Shown here: piece by piece, positions 1 to 11,355 of the stretch
Layout: each line of letters begins with the position of its first letter
Numbering within the stretch: position 1 is the first letter of the stretch
Origin: Tolypeutes matacus
Lineage: Eukaryota; Chordata; Mammalia; Cingulata; Chlamyphoridae
Length of the DNA stretch: 64,000 nt
Assembly (NCBI GenBank): GCA_026826555.1
Contig: JAKSZT010054583.1
Span: 479,161 to 543,160 of the forward strand
Direction: 5' to 3'
The notes under the pieces: generated by a model
The model's input: the letters and a program-made list of their open reading frames with translations, nothing else
Databases searched by the model: none
Told to the model about the DNA's origin: nothing
Program-made: the position numbers and the translations under genes

Positions 1-1057
1 ATAAAAATTAAATTGTGTCTTCATGATTCATACTTCATGATGAGGGTCTGCTTGTAAGCACATATTTAAAAACTTGGAATATGGTATATATTAACACTGG
101 AAATGATGCAGAAGAGGGGGAATTGCTTAGAACCAAAATGTGTAAAGCATAGCTACTTGAAACATCAACCTCATCACCAGTATATGGAACGTTCACAGAA
201 AGCAATTCCAAGTGCACATAATAATTGATGACTACGATTTGTGTGTGGTATTGAAAACCATAAATACTATTATTTTTGAAAAGCAATTATAAATCAGAGG
301 TATTAAATGTGTGTCAACAGAGTTACTCATTAATATAAGTGCATTTCCCTCGTTATGGGCGAAGTGTTGATTATTCTCAGGCAGAGGAGATTAAATTAAA
401 TAAACTCCAATATCTAGGGCCTTGCCATTTTCCTTAGTAAGCAAGGGATATTTTAAACTAATCCATGGAGTTGGCTGGCTGGCTGCCATTATTAATTCAG
501 ATCTATCTTAGAGTACTCATGAGAAAAGTTAGTCCTAAGAAAAGTCATCCCCCATAGGCTCTTGAATGTAGTTGATACAGGTGCCACTTAAATTCCTAGA
601 AATAGAAAACTTAAGCCAATACATCTAAGAGTAAATTTCTAATGTCTAGTAAATATTTTTGGAAACTTTATAAATTGCCTTTTTAAAACAAATCTAAATG
701 CAAAAGTTTTTCCATTTAATCTTATTTGTAAATTATTTGATTTTTGTTGTTGTCAAGCTAACCCAATAATAATGTCTTTGGTCAATGCTTGTTTATTCAA
801 AAAGTAAGATCTGAAGCTTGCTAGCTCTGAGACCAGAGCTCTGTCTACAATGACATCACCATTTGAAAGCTAATTTTAACTCCACTCACAATAAAATGTT
901 TTTGATATTCTGTTCTCAAACTAATTGTACCACTGGAAAATATGTAGTTTGTCTTCATCTTTTGAAACAGCAATTTTTAAAAGTGACCCAAAAAATAAAA
1001 AGAAATAACACATTTTAGAGAAGCATTACCAAAAACTGTCTTCATGGGACAAATTAG
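1..1057. other. AT-rich single-copy DNA, nothing recognised
   Basis: I read both strands and found no coding frame with family resemblance, no repeat I can name and no RNA gene. The short open frames here are what AT-rich noncoding DNA gives by chance. Confidence 0.6.
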
Positions 1058-1065
1058 TTCTAGAC

Positions 1066-1262
1066 CAGCACTGTCCAATAGAACAATCTGTATGATGGAA
1101 ATATTCTATATCTATGCTGTCCAAAACGTTAGCCATTAGCCACATGTAGTTATTGACCAAATGAATTTTAAGTTTTATTTAATTCTAATTAATTTAAATT
1201 TAAATTTAAATTTAAATTTAAATAGATACATATGGCTAGTGGCTGCTATGTTGACAATGTAA
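1066..1262 (+). mobile_element. Nonautonomous hAT (Charlie-type) DNA transposon relic
   Basis: The element opens with CAGCACTGTCCAATAGAAC and closes with a degenerate inverted copy of it (GACAATGTAA on the plus strand). It is bracketed by an 8-bp duplication with one mismatch, TTCTAGAC at 1058-1065 and ATCTAGAC at 1263-1270; 8 bp is the hAT hallmark. The inner phrases GTTAGCCATTAGCCACATGT and GGCTAGTGGCTGCTATG match the common mammalian MER family that begins with CAGTGCTGTCCAATAG; I am not certain of its exact MER number. It is a MITE with no transposase, an ancient eutherian fossil. Confidence 0.75.
1193..1223. repeat. (TTTAAA)n simple repeat inside the hAT relic
   Basis: About five uninterrupted copies of the palindromic hexamer TTTAAA. 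The family already has AATTTAAATTTAAA at this place, so the array looks like local slippage from the transposon's own sequence. Confidence 0.85.
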
Positions 1263-1270
1263 ATCTAGAC

Positions 1271-1581
1271 TTTGGACCACCTGCTCAAATAGCCAAAGGA
1301 CCACTAATCATTTGGTAAGAAGAAAGGGAAAATAGTGAAACTGACTGAAGGAAATCTGTACCTTTGGCCTGAATGCATGCAGACACTAGATAAAGCCATC
1401 CCAAAAAGGACAAACCTGTCGAACCTTTTTTGTCTTACCTCTGAATGTTTTTTGGTGTCAATTGTTCTGCTAATGAAGAATCAAGTCTCATTATTTAATG
1501 TGATATATTATTGGTCTACAAAAGAGATTATGTTCACTTTTCACTTTCTCAAACAGAAAAATAGGTTAATGACCTTACTCA
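1271..1581. other. Unique DNA between two mobile elements
   Basis: Nothing recognisable. The 92-codon open frame starting near 1335 resembles no protein family, has no upstream promoter that I can see, and runs into the LTR at 1587. Confidence 0.5.
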
Positions 1582-1586
1582 GGGGT

Positions 1587-2197
1587 TGTATTAGTCAGCC
1601 AAAGGGGTACTGATGCAAAGTACTAGAACTCTGTTGGCTTTTATAAAGGGTATTTATTTGGGGTAGAAGGTTACAATCACAAGGCCCTAAAGAGTCCATC
1701 TCAAGGTACCATAAGAGGTACTTTCTCACCCAACGTCATTGGCCATGTGTTAGAGCAAGATGGCAGGTGATGTCTGCAAAGGTTCAGCCTTCCTTCTTCC
1801 TCTTAAGGCTCCAAGGTCCCAGCTTCTTTCAATCTCAGCTGTAGGCTGCTATAAGGCTCGTCTCTCTCCCAGGGACTCATTTGTCTCTGGACTCAGCTGT
1901 TCAGGGCTCTGGTCTCTTCAGCTACAGGCAAAGGGCTTGGTTCTGTCCCTGGGGCTCCAGCATCAAAACTCCAACTCCTCTGCCGTGTCCTTTTCTTTGT
2001 GAGTCCCTGCCCACCAAGGGGGTGGGGACTTGACATCCTACTGATGTGGCCAAATCAAAGCCTTAATCATAATTTAATCAAGTAAAAGTGAAACCTCTGA
2101 ATCTAATACAATCTAATATACCCAGAGGAACATACCAGTTTACGAACATAATCCAATATCTATTTTTGGAATTCATAAATAACACCAAACTGCTACA
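1587..2197 (-). mobile_element. Solo LTR, MaLR-like (ERVL-MaLR), minus strand
   Basis: On the minus strand the element begins TGTAGCAG and ends CTAATACA, the TG...CA form of an LTR. A polyadenylation-type AATAAA lies close to its 3' end (plus strand near 1650-1656). It is flanked by a perfect 5-bp duplication, GGGGT at 1582-1586 and GGGGT at 2198-2202. No internal retroviral sequence or second LTR is present, so it is a solo LTR made by LTR-LTR recombination. Assignment to MaLR rests on the TAATACA end and the overall layout; the exact subfamily was not determined. Confidence 0.75.
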
Positions 2198-2517
2198 GGG
2201 GTGTTTATTTACAAGGTTACCACCAGACATGTCTAAGCATGAGTCTGGCTTGGAGATGGGTATCCCAGAGGTACTCTCAGACATTCACTTACTATTTTAC
2301 AACTTTAGTTAACATACAAGAAATAAAAAACACTTCTATAACTTGTATTTCCCTATTAACCTAGAGTATATTATCTCATCATATTTTTAATCAATTATAT
2401 TGATACATATTAATAAAGCATACAATTCCTCCAAGGTGTACAATCAATGGGATTTGCTATAATCACATAGTTGTGCAATTATCACTTCAATCATTATCAC
2501 AGCATTTTCCTTATTTC

Positions 2518-2550
<33 letters not shown>
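2518..2550. repeat. (AAT)n microsatellite in an L1 3'UTR
   Basis: Roughly eleven AAT units followed by an A-run. A shorter AAT run occurs at the same 3'UTR place in the related fragment near 11203-11216, so the motif was inherited from the source L1 and then expanded. Confidence 0.85.
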
Positions 2551-2554
<4 letters not shown>

Positions 2555-3059
2555 CAAAGAAGCAAACAAGAAAATTCCTCATCTCTTAATCTCTTGATGC
2601 TTCCCCCACTCTACATAGCTGCTATTTCTGGCTATTCTGTCCAAAATATATAATCAATGGCTTTTATGCTGTACATATCATCTTAAAAATTCTAGAACAA
2701 TTTCATTACTCCAAAAAAGAAAGACTCAAAACCCTTTAGCATTCCTTCCTCAGACCTACATAACAACTAATCTTTCATCTTTATGAATTGATTCATATTT
2801 ATATTTTATATAAATGGAATCATACAATATGTAGTACTCTGTATCTAGTCTCCTTCACTTAGTATAATGATTTTTTTTGTCTGATATTAACTTATATTTG
2901 TTCAGCTTCAAGGAAAAATAGTCTTATATATACATTTCTACCCATATTCATATTTCACATAAAATATTTATATTTCACATAATATATTTAGTTCATAATA
3001 GGGCAATCATACTTGTATTTTTCTTTTTGTGTCTGGTTTGCTTCCCTCAACATAATGTC

Positions 3060-6000
3060 CTAGAGGTTCATCCATGTTGTCATATGTTTCACAATTTCAT
3101 TTCTTCTTACGGCGGCATAAGATTCCATCATGTGTATACTCCACAATTTTTTTATCCATTCATCAGGTGATGAACACCTGGGTTGTTTCCAGCTTTTGGC
3201 TATTGTGAATAACACTGCTGTGAACATTGGTGTGCAGATATCTATCCGTGTCACTGCTCTCAGTTCTTTTTGTTGCAGGGTCCCATGGCAAGTCTATATT
3301 CAACTTTGTTAGGAATTGCCAAACAGTATTCCACAGTGGCTGTACCATCCTCTCCAACATTTACAGTTTCTGACATTTTATTAGCAGCCACTCTAATGAA
3401 ATGATATCTTACTGTAGTTTTGATTTGCATTTCCCTAATTATTAGTGATGTTGAACATTTTTTCATGTGTTTCTTCACCATTTGTATTTCTTCTTTGGAC
3501 AGTTGTCTTTTCAAGTGTTTTTCCCATTTTTTAATCAGATACTTTGTCTTTTTATTGTTGATTGTATGATCTCCTTATAGATTATGGATATTAAACCCTT
3601 ATTAGATATGGGACTACCAAATATTTTCTCCCATTGCGTCAAATGCCTTTTCACCCTTTTGACAAAGTCCTTTAAAGTGCAAAACTGTTGAATTTTGAGG
3701 GGGTCTCATTTATCTTTTTTTTTTTTTTTTTTTTTTTTCGTTGCTCATGTTTTGGGTATAAGGTTTAAGAAACTACTGCCTACCACAAGATCTTGAAGAT
3801 GTTTTCCTACACTTTCTTCTAGGACTTTCACAGTTGTTGTTTTTATATTTAAGCCCTTGATCTCTTTTGAGTTAATTTTTGTATAAGGAGGGAGATAGGG
3901 GTCTTCTTTCTTTTGGATATGGCTATCCAGTTGTTGAATAGACTGTTCTGGCCCAGCTGGGTGGGCTTGACAGCCTTGTCAAAAATTGCTTGACTGTAGA
4001 TTGATGGTCAATTTCTGAGTTCTCAATTCAGTTCCATTTGTCAATCTGTCTGTCCTTATGCCATTCCATGCTGTTTTTGTTTTTTGTTTTTTTACCACTA
4101 AAGCTAGGTAATATGCTTTAAAGTCAGGAAGTGAGTGTCTTCCAACTTCATTCTTCTTTTTTAAGATATTTTTTGCTATTTGGGGTCCCTTACACTTCCA
4201 AATATGTTCGATTATTAGCTTCTTGATTTCTGCAAAAAAGGCTGTTGGGATTTTTATTGGGATTGCATTGAATCTGTAAATCAGTTTTGGTAAAATTAAC
4301 ATCTTAACAATATTTAGTCTTCCAATCCATGAACATGGAATATCCTTCCATTTATTTAAGTCTTCTTCAGTTTCTTTTAGCAATGTTTTGTAGTTCTCTG
4401 AATATAGGTCCTTTATGTCCTTGGTTAAGTTTATTCCTAAATATTTTATTGATTTAGTCACTATTATAAATGGATTTTTTTTTCTGATTTCCTCCTCAGA
4501 TTGCACATCAGTAGTGTATAGAAACACTATTGATTTTTGCATATTAACCTTATATCCTGCCATTTTGCTGAACTCATTTATTAATTCTAGTAACTTTGTT
4601 GTCGGTTTTTCAGGATTTTCTAGATAAAGGATCATGTCGTCAGTGAATAGTGAAAGTTTTACTTCTTCCTTTCCTATTCAGGTGCATTTTATTTCTTTGT
4701 CCACTTTAGTTGCTCTAGCTGGAACTTCTAGCACAATATAGAAAAATAATGGTGACAGTAGGCATCCCTGTCTTGTTCCTGATCTGAGTGGGAAAGCTTT
4801 CAGTCTTTCACCATTGAGTACAATGCTAGATTTAGGTTTTTCATATATGCACTTTACCATATTGAGAAGGCTTCTTTCTATTCCTATCTTTTGGAGTGTT
4901 TTTATCAAGAATGGGTGATGTATTTTGTCACATGCCTTTTCTGCATCAATCAAAAGTATCATGTGATTTTTCTTCTTGGTTTATTATGCTAATTGTCTTG
5001 TGTTGAACCACCCTCAAATACCTGGGATAAAACCCACTTGATCGTGGTGTATAATTCTTTTAATGTGCTTTTAGATTTAGTTGGTAAGTATTTTGTGAGG
5101 ATTTTTGCATCTATATTCGTTAGAGATATTGGCCTGTAATTTTCTTTCTTCATGGTATTTTTATCTGGTTTGGGTATTAGGTTGATGTTTGCTTCATAGA
5201 ATGAGTTTGGTAGCATTTTTTCCTGTTCAATTTTTTGGAAGAGCTTAAGCAAGATCAGTATTAGTTCATCTTTGAATGATTGGTAGAATTCACCTCTGAA
5301 GCTATGTGGTTTCAGGCTTTTTATCTTTGGGAGGTTTTTGATGATGGTTTTAATCTCTTCACTTGTGATTGGTTTGTTGAGGTCTTCTATTTCTTTTAAA
5401 GTCAGTCTAGGTGGTTCATGTGTTTCCAGGAATTTATCCATCTCATCTATATTTTCTAGTTTTTTGGCATGAAGTTGTTCATAGTACCCTCTTAAGATCT
5501 CTCTTATTTCTATGGGGTCAGTGGTAATGTTCCCCTCTCATTTCTGATTTTATTTATTTGTGTCTTTTCTCTTTTTTTCTTTGTCAGTCTAGCTAACAAT
5601 TTGTCGATTTTGTTGATCTTCTCAAAGAACCAACTTTTTTTGATTCTATTATTTTTTTGTTCTTGATTTCATTGCTTTGTGCCCCGATCTTTACTATTTC
5701 TTTCCTTCATCTTGGTTTGGGATTAGTTTGCTTTGCTTTTCCTAGTTCTTTCAGGTTGCAGTTAGATCTTCAATTTTAACTCTTTCTTCTTCATTTTTTT
5801 TAACTTTATTTTGTACATTTAATAATTGAAAATATAAACAATTAAAAACTAAAAAGTAAACACAGATGAATAAATATATACATTTCTCAATTAAATGTAA
5901 TGTATACATATAAAATTTTTTTTGAATCAAACAATATGTTACACAATATATTTGGTTATAGTAACACATTCATACAGTATATGTCCTTTTGTGTCTGGCT

Positions 6001-7199
6001 TGCTTCGCTCAACATAATGACCTCCAGGTTCATCCATGTTGTCATATGCTTTACGGATTCATTTCTTCTTACAGTTCCATAATATTCCATTGTGTGAATA
6101 GACCAGTTTGTTTATCCATTCATCTGTTGATTGACACCTGGGTTGTTTCCAACTTTTGGCAATGGTGAATAATGTTGCTATGAACATTGGTGTGCAGATG
6201 TCTGTTCGTGTCACTGTTCTCATTTCTTCTGGGTATGTACCCAGTAGTGGTATTGCAGGGTCATGTGGCAAGTCTATCAACTTCTTTAGGAACTGCCAAA
6301 CAGTCCTCCATAGTGGCTGTACCATTCTGCATTCCCATCAACAGTGAAGAAGTGTTCCTATCTCTCCACATCCTCTCCAACACTTGTAGTTCTCTGTCTT
6401 TTTAATAGTGGCCATTCTGATAGGTGTGAAATGATATCTCATTGTAGTTTTGATTTGCATTTCCCTAATCATGAGTGATGTTGAGCATTTCTTCATGTGT
6501 TTTTTTGCCATTTGTGTTTCTTCTTTGGAGAAATGTCCATTCAAGTCTTTCGTCCATTTTTTGATTGAGTCATTTGTCTTTTTATTGTTGAATTGTAACA
6601 TCTCTTTATATATCCTGGATATTAAACCCTTTTCAGATATATGGTTTCCAGATATTTTTTCCCATTTCTTCTTTTTTAATGTAAGCATTGAGTGCTATAA
6701 ATTTTCCTCTCAGCACTGCCTTTGTGGTGTCCCATATGTTTTGATAGGTTGTATTCTCATTTTCATTTGTCTCAAAATATTTGCTGAATTCATTTGCAAT
6801 TTCTTCTTTGACCCACTGGTTGTTTAAAGTGTGTTGTTTAATCTCCATATATTTATGATTTTCCCTTTTCCCATTATTGATTTCTACTTTCATTCCATTA
6901 TGATCAGAGAAAGTGTTTTTTATGATTTCAATCTTTTAAAATTTATTGAGACTTGTCTTATGACCCAACATATGTTCTATCTTGGAGAAGGATCCATGAG
7001 CACTTGAAAAGAAAGTATATCCTGCTGTTTTGGGGTGCAATGCTCTATAGATGTCTGTTAGGTCTAGTTCATTTATCATATTAGTCAAGTTCTCCATTTC
7101 TTTATTTATCCTCTGTCCAGATGTTCTATCCAATACAGTATTAAAGTCTCCAACTATTATTGTAGAGACACCTATTTCTCCCTTCAGCTTTGCATGCAT
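3060..7199 (-). pseudogene. L1 ORF2 pseudogene (endonuclease - RT - Cys-rich), interrupted
   Basis: L1 ORF2 encodes the nickase and reverse transcriptase used in target-primed reverse transcription. Fragments in order on the minus strand are as follows. The endonuclease half is at 7199-6936, with GDFNTVLDRT and a degraded KIEHMLGHK (normally DHMLGHK). The linker is at 6893-6668. After the nested L1, the RT lies at 5757-3979, with the fingers/palm segments [14 protein letters not shown] and, in place of FADD, FTDD next to MILYLENP. The C-terminal part decays from 3975 to 3060. There are several frameshifts and stops. One of the aspartate-motif flanking residues is changed (A to T). This is a dead copy with no chance of autonomous activity. 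Confidence 0.85.
5792..6664 (-). mobile_element. Nested L1 (short-3'UTR lineage), 5'-truncated, minus strand
   Basis: This insertion lies inside the older ORF2. It carries only the ORF2 C-terminal part, with decayed frames at 6688-6338 and 6325-6059, followed by a 3'UTR of about 0.2 kb and a poly(A) that reads as poly(T) at 5794-5800. A 9-bp duplication, TTTCTTCTT, flanks it at 5783-5791 and 6665-6673. The target on the minus strand is TTAAAAAAGAAG, a canonical TT/AAAA endonuclease site inside the older L1. The 3'UTR is the same as in the copy at 12104-13275. Confidence 0.88.
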
Positions 7200-7205
7200 A
7201 TTTGA

Positions 7206-7884
7206 TTATAAAAATTGTCTATTTATAGAAATATCCAAGTAACTCAGCATAAAATAAAGTTTAAAAAAAAAAAAAAGCCCAAACTATTCCATTACACAGG
7301 AAAAAATCATTGTTAAATTTAAGTGACTTTAATTCTAGGCATCTATTTATATACAGACATAGAGGTATAGCTATCTAGATTTAGAGACCAAAATAATAGT
7401 ATTAAAATGGAACTGTACTTGCTACTTTAATTTTCAAAATTGCTACATGCCATTTTTCTTTTATTGAAAAGGAAAAATGTTGAATTGATACTAGAGGAAT
7501 TGTTGAATTTTGGTAATTGTTTCTTCATCAAAAAAGATACCAATACCTAAAATATTGCTTTAAACTTAACTTAAAAGGGTCATGAAAAACTTAAATATGT
7601 TATGTCATATTTTCTTTGACTGTATACTGTCTCAGTTATAGGCAGTAGTACTTGACTACCTAACAAAAAGACAAGGAAATGGGCACCCAAACTCTTCTTC
7701 CTACCTCCTGTTTCTGCTTCCTCCACACAGATTAACATTTGTTAAATTGTTTTTGTTTTGTGTGTGTTTGGTATTTTTGTTTGTTTGTTTTTGTTTTTTA
7801 TCACAATGTGAAGGCTTGAAGCACATTCTATTCTGTAACGATTTAGATTCCTAAAAGCATCGCAAACTTAGTATGTCCAACACC
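7206..7884. other. Unique AT-rich DNA with an A-run and GT/GTTT-rich stretch
   Basis: An A15 run at about 7262-7276 and a T/G-rich stretch at 7747-7799 are the only structures. No gene or named repeat was recognised. Confidence 0.5.
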
Positions 7885-8378
7885 AGCTCTCCAGTAGCTC
7901 AAAACCTGCTCCTTCCTCAGTCTTGCCCATATTTACTATGCAGCCCATAAGCAAAGCCTACTGGCTTATCTTCTAAACATATCCAGAATCTGGCTATTTT
8001 CTCACCCCTTCAATGCCACTACCCTGGTCCAATTCTCCATCAATCTCAAACAGATGGTGGCAAGAGTCTCCTACCTGGCTCCCCTCCTTTTCAGTTTCCC
8101 CTTTCAGTTACTTCTGAAAACAGCAGGCAGCATGATCCTTTAGCCAGGTCATTTGTTTTAAGCAAACCCCTTCAGTGCCTTTCCACACACTCAGAGTTGA
8201 AAATGAAGTCTTACTGGCTTAGACAGCCCTGGACCATCCTGCCAGGTTTTTATCTCCCGTCAGCTCCTACTGTGTCCCCCCAACCATCCTGGTCTCCTCT
8301 AATATGCCAAGGCAAGCTCCTGCTGCAAGACTTTTTATACTTGGTGTTTCCTCGGCCTCCAGCAGCTCTTTCTCCAGA
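7885..8378 (+). mobile_element. L2 LINE fragment, 5' part (split by Tigger)
   Basis: The order of phrases (TGATCCTTTAGCCAGGTCAT, CTTCAGTGCCTTTCCACA, GCCTCCAGCAGCTCTTTCTCC) follows the 3' region of L2, the ancient CR1-like LINE of mammals. It breaks at TCTCCAGATA, exactly at the Tigger TA site, and resumes at 9478. Heavily diverged and not coding. Confidence 0.7.
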
Positions 8379-8380
8379 TA

Positions 8381-9475
8381 CAGTTGATCATTTGCTGATT
8401 CTGTACTTGCAAATTCACCTAATCGCTAAAATTTATTTGTAACCCCAAAATTGATGCTCAGTACCCTTTCACCGCCATTCATAGACATGCACAGAGAAGT
8501 AAAAAATTTGACTCAGCTGATGAACATGTTCCCAGCTGAGGTCAAACAAGGTGTCCCTCTGCCTTCTTGTTTGAGCTTTCATACTGAAGACACACTGCAA
8601 GTTCCAAGTAAATGGATTGCGAACTCTATAGAGAGTGCCACTTTTTCACGTTCTCACTTTTTGTTGACATTTTACCTGTTTAAAATGGACCCCAAGCAAG
8701 GTGCTTGTGATAGACTGAATTATGCACCCCAATTTAGACACCCCAATGTCTTGATCCACATTCCTGTAAGTGTAAACCTGCTGTAAATATTTTAAATTAA
8801 AGTGTGACCCAAATGAATGAAGCTGAGTCTTTAATTGCATTACTGGAGGCCTTTTAAGGAGGAAGAAGTTGGAAGCTAGAGTGAGAGAGCCACAGGGAGG
8901 AGCTGAAAGCCGGAAGTCAGTGGGAACCCTGGGAGGAAGGAGAGGATATCGCCATATGATGCCAGGCAGGGATAGAAGGCAAGGAACCCCTGGATCACCA
9001 GAATGTTACAGAGTTTGGAGAGAAAGCATTTCCTTACTGATGTTTCCATTTTGGACTTCCCTTAGCCTCAAACCTGAGTTTTTAAATTACCGTTGTTTAA
9101 GCCAACTCATTGTTGGGGATTTGTGATAGCAGCCTGGAAATCTAAGATAGTCCTGACATGCCTTCCAGGATTCCTTAGCACAAGAAGACTGTCATGTGCC
9201 TTATAAGAAAATTGTATATGTGTTAGATAAGCTTCTTTCAGGCATGGGTTCTAGAATTGTTGGTTGTGAGTTCAAAATTAATGAATCAACAACAGAAAGA
9301 AACACATGTGAAACACGGTTATATATTGATTGCTTGAGAAACTCTTGTGACAAAAGTCTCTCAGGGCCCTAAACTTATATTTCCCCTAAGAGCAATAGTT
9401 CAGTATGCACTAATTCAGTGTTGTTCCCTGCAACAGTCTAGAACATAATTATGGCAGAATAATGAGAAATGACTG
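8381..9475 (+). mobile_element. Tigger-like (pogo/Tc1-mariner) DNA transposon, nested in L2
   Basis: The element starts CAGTTGATCATTT and ends with AAATGACTG, the inverted CAGTCATTT. TA dinucleotides sit on both sides (8379-8380 and 9476-9477), the TA duplication of the Tc1/mariner superfamily. The centre holds a relic of the transposase start (ATGGACCCCAAGCAAG at 8688-8703) and, after the nested LTR, a frame similar to the DNA-binding head of Tigger transposases (VLDKL-SGM and NESTT around 9222-9290). It is internally deleted, so it was mobilised in trans, and it is split by an MLT1-like LTR. Confidence 0.78.
8706..9149 (+). mobile_element. MLT1-like MaLR solo LTR nested in Tigger
   Basis: The LTR opens TGTGATAGACTGAATTATGC and closes with TGATAGCAGCCTGGAAATCT followed by AAGATA. 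This is close to the MLT1 pattern of a start in TGGACTGAATTGTG and an end in CAGCCCTAGGAAACTAA. The 5-bp flanks are GTGCT (8701-8705) and GTCCT (9150-9154), a duplication with one change. No internal sequence is present. It must be younger than the Tigger it splits. Confidence 0.72.
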
Positions 9476-9477
9476 TA

Positions 9478-9775
9478 AGGTCAGTACTCATTCCTACACA
9501 GCAATTCAGATACCAAATTCCCAGGGCAGCCTTTTCTGACCACCCTATTTTAAATTGCAACCCTCCTTCCAAATTTCCTATCCACCTTCCCTGGTTTATT
9601 TTTCTCCATTGCACTTATTGCCACATAACACACACATTTAACTTACTTTGTTTATTATCTGCCTTCCCCTCATTAGAATCTAAACTCCAGAAGAGAGGGA
9701 CATTTGCCTTTTTTGTTCACTGTTTTAAGTCCAGAGCCTAGAACAGTGGTTGTCACATAGGTGTGCAATATTAGT
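9478..9775 (+). mobile_element. L2 LINE fragment, 3' part
   Basis: This resumes the L2 broken at 8378. Typical L2 3' phrases are present: CAGCCTTTTCTGACCACCCT, then TTTATTTTTCTCCATTGCAC, TAGAATCTAAACTCCAGAAG and CCTAGAACAGTGGTTGTCAC near the end. Removing 8379-9477 gives one collinear L2. Confidence 0.75.
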
Positions 9776-9777
9776 TT

Positions 9778-9826
9778 AAAAAAAAAAAAAAAAGGCTATA
9801 GAATTTTAGTGGTTTTTTTTTTTTTG
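9778..9826. repeat. A-run and T-run
   Basis: An A16 tract near 9778-9793 and a T13 tract near 9813-9826 lie between the L2 end and the next LTR. They may be the tail of a decayed retro-insert, but no body was recognised. Confidence 0.6.
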
Positions 9827-9954
9827 GTCACTGGTTTTTTATATCTTCTTTGTTTATATAAATTCACCAACCAACCCTATTACTACTGCTTCTTTATGCC
9901 TGACCTCTTTACTGTGAATTAATTATTTTTTGTCTGGTTTGACTTTGTATCTTA

Positions 9955-10395
9955 TTGCCAAATAACAAATTATGACAAATTTAGTGGCTTAAAACAGTGG
10001 CTCACACTGTAGTTCTGTAAGTCAGAAGACTAGCACAACTAAATTGGGTCCTCTGCTCAGGGTGACCACAAGGCTGAAATAAAGCTGTAGGTCAGGCTGA
10101 GTTTTCATCTAGAATAAAATTCACTTCCCAGCTCCTTTCAGTAGTTGGCACCTGTTTTCTTGCTGGATGTCTGTTTACTGCTCTCAGCCTTCCCTGGCAT
10201 GTAGACTCCTCCATCTTCAAGCCAGCAGTGGTGTAATAAATCCTTGTGCTTCAGATCTATGGCTTTTGCTTCTAAAACCAGATGGAGAAAATACTGTTTA
10301 TAAAAGAATTGTGTAATTAGATCAGGGCTACCTGGAGAACCTTCCTATTTTAAGATCAACTGACTGAGAATCTTCATTATACCTGCAAAATCTCT
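9955..10395 (-). mobile_element. Old MLT1-like LTR, minus strand
   Basis: The stretch CAAATTTAGTGGCTTAAAAC, then a CACTGTAGTTCTGTAAGTCAG context and CTCCTCCATCTTCAAGCCAG, matches the reversed MLT1 layout (ACAAACTGGGTGGCTTAAAAC, then CTCACAGTTCTGGAGGCTAG). Ends are too decayed to call a TSD. Confidence 0.6.
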
Positions 10396-10399
10396 TCAC

Positions 10400-11056
10400 T
10401 GTATATCTGGATTAGTGTTTGAATGAGTAACTGGGAAAAAGTATGTGAATATCAGGGATTGAATATCTTGGGGAACCATCTTAGAATTTACCTGCAGATT
10501 TCAATAACAAGTAAGATTATTTTGTTCTCCCAAGAAGGGCGTGTAAGAACTGCATTTCTAAATTGCTGCAAGCTCGAGAAACTTTGTCTCATGACAGGAA
10601 AAAATTATTTACTTCTATTTTCTTTTTACCAGAATCTATATAGCCCTTGCTGCTCTATGTCTTACTTTTATGTACTTCACTGCTCCTTTTGCCACCAATT
10701 CCACAATCACTTTCTGATTTGCTGATTGAAGTATTAAGTCAATAGTTGTTTTTCAAGCAGGGATCATGAATATCATATTCCCTGAGAAGTTTTTTTTAGC
10801 ATATTTGAAAAATCTTGCTTATTGAATGAATAAAATGGCTAGGAAAAGTATTCTTTCCTTCAAGACTTGGTAGTCATTGTCTGTTTTCTTCTGATACTCA
10901 CTGTTGCTGGTAGGATGTCAGAGGTCAGCCTGCTCTCAACTCCTTGGTGGTAGTTTGCATTTTTCACTATTGTACCTGAAAAATCCTTTATCTTTGGGGG
11001 TACAATAACCTAGCCAGAGCACATCTTGATATTTCCATTTTCATATAAACTATTTT
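10400..11056. other. Unique DNA, nothing recognised
   Basis: An open frame of 100 codons at 10423-10725 shows no family resemblance and no start context worth noting. I see no RNA gene or named repeat. Confidence 0.5.
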
Positions 11057-11312
11057 GAGTTTTTTTTTTTAACAAATCAGTTTTATTGATACATATTAAT
11101 AAAGCATACAATTCATCCAAATTATACAATCAATGCTATTTGGTATAATCATATAGTTGTGCATTTATCACTTTAATAATTAGAGCATTTTCATTATTTC
11201 AGTAATAATAATAATAAACAAAAGCCAGAAAAACAAAGAAGAAAATTCTTCACCTGTCAATCTCTCTATGCTTCCCCTGCTGTACATAGCTGCTATTTCT
11301 GGCTATTCTTTC

Positions 11313-11355
<43 letters not shown>

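Larger units (their letters stand above)
2377..7205 (-). mobile_element. L1 retrotransposon, minus strand, 5'-truncated, split by a nested L1
   Basis: Reading from high to low coordinates, the element starts inside the ORF2 endonuclease domain (7199), runs through the linker and reverse transcriptase, and ends in an AT-rich 3'UTR at about 2377. A second minus-strand L1 (5792-6664) interrupts it. The 5'UTR, ORF1 and the ORF2 start are absent, as expected for incomplete reverse transcription. Its 3'UTR matches the fragment at 11057-11790, so the two copies belong to one subfamily. Confidence 0.85.
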
